Source: Parelaphostrongylus tenuis | Lineage: Eukaryota > Nematoda > Chromadorea > Rhabditida > Metastrongylidae | NCBI GenBank assembly: GCA_019055375.1 | Contig: JAHQIW010000028.1 | Coordinates: 57,050-121,049 of the forward strand | Length of the DNA stretch: 64,000 nucleotides | Direction: 5' to 3' | In this document: positions 57,786 to 64,000 of the stretch, one piece after another | Layout: each line of letters opens with the position of its first letter | Position numbering within the stretch: the first letter of the stretch is position 1 | Translations under genes and position numbers: made by a program | The notes under the pieces: generated by a model | Database searches by the model: none | Told to the model about the DNA's origin: nothing | What the model saw: the letters and a program-made list of their open reading frames with translations, nothing else

Positions 57786-58570
57786 GTAATTCGACTCCAA
57801 CTTCACCCGAATTGTAACCCTGTTGTTTTACATCAGATGATCTCTGCAAATAAGTTCTACGTCGTGTCTGTGCACATACCGTTTCCAAGTTTTGCCATAA
57901 TAAATGTTGAGTAATATTCTGTGTGCTTCAAACGAAAAGTCATTTTTTATGCGATAGGAATTAGTGACGATACCGCTTATGTCACATTGCTGTAGTTTTC
58001 AAAACCAAATAATCTACGACAAATGTTGTTTTCTAACATGTTGCGAACCGTCAGCGCTACAAGCCGAAGCCGGATTAAAGGTCACGCATTTGCTAAGTAT
58101 TTCATACCCTCAACATAACACTACACCTTGGATTGCGGACATCTTAGTGCAATGTATTATAATGATGAACTACACATGTTAATCAAGAGTATCGGTTTGT
58201 TGGTACACAAAGAAATTTTTCAATAGATGAACAAAGCACATAGTCGTTGTTGGCGGCCGAATTCTATGTATATCAAGTACTCTTTCCAGTCTGTCTTGTT
58301 TAGGCTTCTGAATAGGCAAGAATCACACCAGAGCTTTTGCATTGTACTTGTGCACCAACTAACTTAGCACCACTGAGACCAATAAAGGCTTTCGTGAAGT
58401 CTTTCTGTACATCATGCCGAAAAGTCGTCAATGGACTTACGACTATAGCTAATTCACCCAAAGAGCTTCCCACAAGCTATGTGTGTTTACGTTTGAGAGA
58501 AAAATGTATAGCAGCTGAATTAATAACCTATCCCACTACTAATGCGAGATATCTGAGAACACTTTAAACC
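57786..58570. other. Downstream of STAG, unassigned
   Basis: May contain the last STAG exon(s), since no stop was reached convincingly. Short frames only, none recognised. Confidence 0.3.
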
Positions 58571-58574
58571 CCAG

Positions 58575-58770
58575 TCGTAGACACATCTTCGCGCGTTTAG
58601 CCGTTACGCAGCCTTGGACCCAAACTTCTGCGACTCTAACCGCCAGTGTGCTGCATCTAACCTCAGCGTGCCTTTGTTAGACGCGAAATAGTGAAGGTTA
58701 GATTTCGTTGTTAGAAGCAACACTCTGGAAGTCAGAGAAGCAGAACGTTGGGTTGACGGTTCCGTAAGTG
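58575..58770. repeat. Palindromic repeat related to 23.5 kb
   Basis: Inverted arms 'acttctgcgactctaaccg' and 'ggaagtcagagaagcagaac' around 'tttgttagacgcgaaatag'. Same centre as the 23.5 kb copy. Confidence 0.45.
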
Positions 58771-58859
58771 CTAAGCAAAGTAAGAACCATTTCTATCAAC
58801 ACATATCCGCCGACGATAAATGATCGTTGATGACGACAACGATAAATGATAAGTGAACG

Positions 58860-59330
58860 TTTGATCCTGTAGCTTAAAATCGGTGTTTTGGGATTTGACG
58901 GACTCTTATGGAGCTTTTCTGCAACCTGATGGTTGTGGAGGCGTTACTCAGCAAGAATTTGTCCACATGCTCGAAGAAGTGATAGTCCGTGAGCACGAGG
59001 TCCGACAAATGTGGAGCATGAGATAAAACGTTGCATCGCAATTCGTTCAACTGCTGAAGCGTTTGCTGCACAACGTATGATTGTCCGCTGGCTGTAACTG
59101 AACCACGATTGCTTTGGCACCAACCTTCTTCACCTTTCGTACTTGTTTATAGCAGCAAACGGCCGTAGATTGGTCGACGTTGAGCTCTTCTACAACATCT
59201 CATGTAGTCTTAGAGGCCAGCGTCAGTAATTGCTCTCAGTTGATCATTGTCAACTTCGCTTGGTCGGCCATTATGAGACTTCTTGAATCACCACTGCACT
59301 CTACGTTTGTTAACAGTTCCTGAGCCAAAT
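58860..59330 (-). pseudogene. Mariner transposase relic with internal deletion
   Basis: On the minus strand the N-terminal part reads GRPSEVDNDQLRAI, then ALR-like helix-turn-helix remnants (EELNVDQSTAV-like). The next recognisable block is QQLNELRCNVLSHAPHLSDL then VLTDYHFFEH, the last-Asp region, then the C-terminal end. The two central catalytic blocks are missing, so a deletion has fused DNA-binding and C-terminal parts. Of the SETMAR-like/irritans type. Confidence 0.65.
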
Positions 59331-59601
59331 CCGTTGTTGATGTTGCAAGTTGTCTCTGCTGCTTTACGACTCATTCTAGACCAATGGTGTGTACCACAAC
59401 TAGTTTCGCATCAAGCAACAGTCTTTCCAAAGTCTGAAATAAATGTGAGATTAACACTTAGTAAAACGTCGTTCGCAAAAAACACAGAGCGAAAAATGCG
59501 CATTGGAATAGTGTTTAACAAACACATTTTAGAGAATTTGATGCAACATCGAATGGCAGATCTAGATAACGATAAAATGCCATTACTTTTACATCAACCT
59601 A

Positions 59602-60530
59602 TATCACTTGCATCACCTGTTGTCCTGTTAATCGTCAAGTGACTCACTTCAGCTCCAGTTAACCTCTCACTTTTGTCTGTTGTGTGTTAAATACGCTCAC
59701 TGAGAATTTCTCGCTTTGAGAAATCGTTGAACATCATATTTTTGAGGCTTTTTGTAAAGAATTCTGATTACAAGGGTCGTTGGTATTCCTGTTGTGGGTT
59801 CGAAATTCCGGGTAATCTAATCGTGACAGCTCTTGTCTGACGTTTGTCTTTAGAAAGCATCACGTGTCCGGCCCATCTGATCATCGATTGCTTTGGGTAT
59901 AAAGCGGGATGACCGATTTTTGATTACTGACGTAGGTTGGAAATTTCAGTTAATCCTTTCAACTGCGTGTACGCTGTTCTCCTAACGTTGCCGTTTGAAG
60001 TATTCGTTTGATAACTCCAAGTAACCATGTGTCCTGCCTACGTGGCGGTGTATTTCCCATTCATCTAATAGGGCAGAAGTAATATTTTAGTAGAGAATGT
60101 GGGAGCAGGATGGGACATTTTATCTCTTTACTACATTGACGGTACTCTCAAGCGCTCCCGAAGCCACTCGCTTTCTCCTTCTCAAGTCTGGAGCTAGATC
60201 GTCCATTATATTGACATTCTAACCTATATAGGCTTAAGTGGAACACTGAGATACTGATTCCGTTGAGCGTGATTGAGGCATATGAAGCCGATCCGGTCTT
60301 CATAAATATCGTTTGTGCGAGATCTAGTCGAGAGTCAATTTTTTTCCACAAGAGCTATTGTAATTGGCAAACACTCGCTCCGTTTGGCTGATGCTTGGAG
60401 TTCTAAGAACCATGTCAATCACCACTAAATCGAAAATAGTCTAATTGCCGGCAATGCATTTTCACTCTCCCGTTTTCCCATTCCTATGTTCGCATGTTGT
60501 TTTGAAGGGTATCTGTGAATAAACATGGAA
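59602..60530 (-). pseudogene. RTE-type LINE 3' fragment
   Basis: Collinear with the 3' half of the inner RTE copy on the same strand: 'catcacctgttgtcctgtta' at the 3' end, 'gcatcacgtgtccggcccat', and protein relics LDLAQTIFMKTGSASYASIT and LNGIS corresponding to LNLTKTMFMRNGW...LNGS. Heavily mutated and 5'-truncated. Confidence 0.7.
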
Positions 60531-61670
60531 AGTAAAAATGTGAAAGCTGTGACAATATCTGCGAAAATTGAAAGGACGACTACTAGATCTATTCTTTTTG
60601 AAATGACGTGCTCGTTTTCAGGCAATCTTTTACGTGAATGTAGATGTTGATATGGGAGAAAACCTATAGAGCCTCTTGCACTAAGGTTTTTCAACTGTGC
60701 AGCTGTCTGAATGTCATGAAATAACAAACATTTCTCAACCAGCTACAAACTAAGACGAAAATCATCTGATAATGACGCATGCTACGACCGAATTAGAAAG
60801 ATATTGTAGTAGGCTATGAAAAAGAGTCGTTAATGACGAGCATAGCATAGAAAGAGTACGGAATATGGAAAAATAGGGACTGTTCGGAAGAATAGTGATT
60901 GAACAACCTCTTCATATGTTGGTCATGGGGAACCTGTGAGAATTTTCTAAGTACAAGCACTACTCTAAACGCTGTCGGTTGTCGCATGTGTTCTCCTCAC
61001 ATCGATCACATGCCAGAAATGCAATCAAGAGTGTGTTGCTATTTATGATGTAAACAATTTATAAAGATAGTCTTCTTGCTTATCACACTTTTTGAATCGC
61101 CTGGTGACCATTTGCGACCTTTTCCACCTTTTCCAAGTGACGAGTTATTGTGCATCGGTCAGTACAACGTTCTTAAAAGCTATCACACAATTTTATGCAG
61201 TGTTAGTACATAATTCAACCCGAATCGTTGAATTTCACAGTGAAACACGATCTGTTTGTAGTATATCTTAAATTTTGAGTTCGCTTCAGTTTCAAAATAG
61301 GGTAGACGAAGGAAAGAGGGTCAGTTTGCTAAGCGTTGTTGAACATGGTAGAAGCTTTTTGCAAATTTACTTATGGTGGTTCTGGCAATGCTCTTATACA
61401 AAACTATGACTGTGATTTAACTCTGATGTGACGCTATTTCGTCAAAGTCATTCTGATTCATAAGTAAGGAACAAGACATGTAAAAGCTTTAAGACTGTAT
61501 GTTACAACACGGAAATGTTATGGCTGTATGTTTTGATTGGGGCCACTGTGAGATGTCATGGCCGTGGACGATTTGAAATGTCACATAAGTTGCATATATA
61601 ATCACAAATGTCAGCTTCAATTTCCGCTCTTAGATGGCCATTAACTACTGGTAGTATCTCTTGAAAATCT
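60531..61670. other. Intergenic, no gene recognised
   Basis: No supportable coding or repeat feature. Confidence 0.3.
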
Positions 61671-61679
61671 GATGATATC

Positions 61680-62430
61680 AAGACTCGTACATCTATTAAG
61701 AAACTTCTCGAACCGATCTGAGCACAAATCCTTCCCTTGGAAATACTGTAACAGCGTTCATAATTTGATTATATCTTATGCTGCTCCCGTATTACTCATC
61801 CAAGTTAGAATTCATAGAGCCATTCGATGTTTAAATGTTGACCTACATCCTTCAAGCAAAGTAAAATCACCAGTTTGGAGTTGAAAAATGTTAAGTACAC
61901 TGAAGAATACAACGAAAGTCAAAATTATGCGTACAGAAACAATATAGCAAATGCTCATTAGAATGTTCGGTTGGAAATATGATAACTATCATATAATGAA
62001 GCTTCTCAAACAAGCCAAAAGTCAACTAATGATTTCTAATGACCACACTCGCCCTTTCATGTCCAGTAATTCTCCCAGTGCTCTGTTATACAGCAAAGAC
62101 ACGGGCTAATATCTCGACTACATCAGGAACTCCGTGCTTTGTCTACGTAGCGTCTGACCGATCTCATCCAACATTTTGCCAGTACTCACAATTTAATCCA
62201 AAACGTCCAGCCCAGACCTTCAACGCTTACATTATTTTCAAGAATTAGAGGACATACATCGATAGCGAGGTACAAATGAGCTTAATAATGAGAATAACGG
62301 ATGAAAAACGGACAACAAGGGCAATGTGATTAGCTGCAAGAAAATCCAAACGTCCTCTCGAACGATTACCCGAACATCGGGCTCACGTATTTGATGCCCC
62401 ACGACAATGGTTTGTATCCGCAGATGAGAA
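61680..62430 (+). pseudogene. Probable RTE-type LINE 3' fragment, strongly decayed
   Basis: The + strand reads SYAAPVLL and, about 450 bp later, VQMSLIMRITDEKRTTRAM then RKSKRPLERLPEHRAHVFDA. The second part resembles the RTE C-terminal pattern WAGHxMRxxDxRWT...AKRPxGRPPTRWxDVF. A different subfamily from the 42-46 kb element. The assignment rests on this pattern only. Confidence 0.4.
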
Positions 62431-62830
62431 CGATCTCAAAATCTCCGAATGTGCCCCGCGAACGTCACTGTAATAAAAGCTGATCATGTAACCAATACGG
62501 GCGAAAATTTGACGAGAACAAGAAAAAAAGGCGATTGGAAATCGTGCGGGGCTCACACTACCACCGAAGATCGGTCATTCAAGTATCATTGTAAGTATAA
62601 CAACAAAATTTGCCGCAATGCTTGCACTGGGCATCTAGGTCTACTTTGATGTGCATACCAAAGACGAACTATCTCTGATTGCAATGTGGCAACTTTAAGA
62701 GCTGTTTGGCAGACTCATTGAACAAAGCGCGTCTGGCCCTAAGTGCCCACAGTTAAACACATATCCTTACTTTCGTGATTCCTACAGTGATTGTTGAGAG
62801 AGCTATGTCATTTCCTCAAATTTTCAGGAG
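62431..62830. other. Intergenic, nothing recognised
   Basis: No supportable feature. Confidence 0.3.
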
Positions 62831-63052
62831 CTAGTGAGTAGTCAGCCAGAAGTGCCCTGTTACACACTCGTTGTCGTTGATTTGATCTTGAGTAATACAG
62901 CAAGACTTCCACTCGTGCGAGATCACAGAATGGCATCCCGCCATTTTCATGAAGATAGAAGCACTGATCTGATACCACCTGCGCGAGGCATTGTAGAGAC
63001 CATATAAGTATTTTTCACATGTGACACTGTTCAGTAGGTGAAGATACGACAC
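62831..63052 (-). pseudogene. Possible Ty1/copia-like reverse-transcriptase scrap
   Basis: The minus strand reads CEKYLYGLYNASRRWYQISA then SIFMKMAGCHSV. This resembles the copia RT motif LxKALYGLKQAxRxWYxxLxxFLxxxGF. Only about 40 residues, without the FADD-equivalent block, so the identification is tentative. Confidence 0.35.
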
Positions 63053-63224
63053 ATTCCTCAGGAAATGGTCAGCGCCTAAAGTTTATTCTTTATGCTCTTC
63101 TATGTATTCTTATTTTAAGAATTGCTATCCTTTGCATAGTTATAAAGTTCATAGTTTTTCTTATGAATGCAAGCATGAATGGAAATGTAGATTGCAAACA
63201 TAACTATTAATCAAAGTCAACGAT

Positions 63225-63262
63225 ACATATATGTATATGTATATATATATATATATTACATC

Positions 63263-63308
<46 letters not shown>
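63225..63308. repeat. (AT)n microsatellite
   Basis: A long TA dinucleotide run with a short interruption ('ttacatctat'), lying just before a TIR-element arm. Confidence 0.9.
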
Positions 63309-63312
<4 letters not shown>

Positions 63313-63760
63313 TTCCGTTAGACGGCGACAAGTGAACAATTCGACCACATTGAGTGGACAAGAACTCTTGTAGTAGTGTTAGCATTCAGTCAAAAACTTA
63401 AATCTCTGGCTAGAGCAGTGCGTACACGGTTATCAAAACACTTTCAAATAACGCTGTAAAATCCAAAAGGAAATCGTGTTTCACATGATCACGCGTTTAT
63501 AACCCAAAAATGTGTCTGGGTTTTCAAAAAGCTCTTTTGATAGCGCAGCAGGAGGAAGGAAAGAATTGTGTTTCACACCTCGCCGGAAAAAGCTCTTTCT
63601 TTCGAATATAAGTAATCATTCGATAGCGTAAGTTTCAGCGATTCGAAAGCTGTGCTTATTTTCAGGAAAAGACCGTTTCACTGCAGTGTAGCAGGGAAAA
63701 TACGATCTAGTTTCACATATTCGGCGGGTTTGTTTAGCGAGAAATCTACGCATTTGGAGG
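63309..63760. repeat. Partial TIR family 1 element
   Basis: 'tagacggcgacaagtgaaca', 'agtgttagcattcagtcaaa' and 'atctctggctagagcagtg' match the arm of the 1330 element. 'aagtaatcattcgatagcgt' matches its interior. The other arm, if present, is mostly lost or lies beyond the window. Confidence 0.5.
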
Positions 63761-64000
63761 CGGGACTATCGACCAATAGCCTAAAATGATATGTGGGATG
63801 CAAATTGTTACTCAGATTGGGTAGTTTTCCCCGCATTGAAATAAATATCAGGCAACATGATTTACTCAGGTACTTCGAGCTTTTCTATTCACGCTCATGT
63901 TTTTTTCATGATTGTAGCGAATTATGCGTGCGAATAAAATGAAAGCACGCGGTGTGAAATATAAAATGATTTTGAATTTGACGGCGTTATGAAAGGGTGT

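Noticed and set aside
59283..59642. 119-codon plus-strand frame as a gene
   Set aside because: It begins antisense to a mariner relic and ends antisense to an RTE 3' end, so it is a fortuitous frame over repeats.

Overview
This window is eukaryotic and almost certainly nematode, most likely a clade V (strongylid, hookworm-like) parasite. Small exons are split by introns with short pyrimidine tracts ending in TTTCAG or TTTTAG. One gene has a TTTCAG spliced-leader-type acceptor 5 nt before its ATG. The intergenic space is packed with decayed RTE-type LINEs, mariner remnants, tRNA-derived SINEs and terminal-inverted-repeat elements. The species is inference. No bacterial operons, rRNA genes, phage or CRISPR arrays were seen.

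Layout. 1-590: the 3' end of an unidentified + strand gene, followed by a poly(A) signal. 600-17200: a repeat field with SINEs, palindromic tRNA-like elements, a mariner-derived MITE, head-to-head RTE remnants, a GC-rich island with a perfect CRE site, and a TIR transposon that ends close to the next gene. 17212-31604: a complete 12-exon gene for the mitochondrial import receptor TOM70 (tomm-70), with repeats in its large introns. 31600-41280: more SINEs, a candidate small gene, a mariner helix-turn-helix relic, and a 1.6 kb non-functional duplicate of tomm-70 exons 6-7. 41287-46455: an RTE retrotransposon with a second, nearly full-length copy inserted into it in the opposite orientation and a clear 12-bp target-site duplication. 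49000-57800: a rearranged locus for the cohesin subunit SCC3/STAG. Its 3' exons are intact on the + strand, while the middle exons exist as two inverted copies, each with its own lesions. 57800-64000: mariner and RTE relics, a possible copia-like RT scrap, an AT microsatellite and part of another TIR element.

The two recognisable host genes are unrelated housekeeping genes: mitochondrial protein import and sister-chromatid cohesion. The most unusual material is (i) a family of palindromes carrying tRNA-like box-B cores, (ii) the inverted STAG duplication with reciprocal damage, (iii) the partial tomm-70 duplication, and (iv) a transposon end that abuts the tomm-70 trans-splice site. All exon joins come from reading the sequence by eye; there is no transcript evidence.
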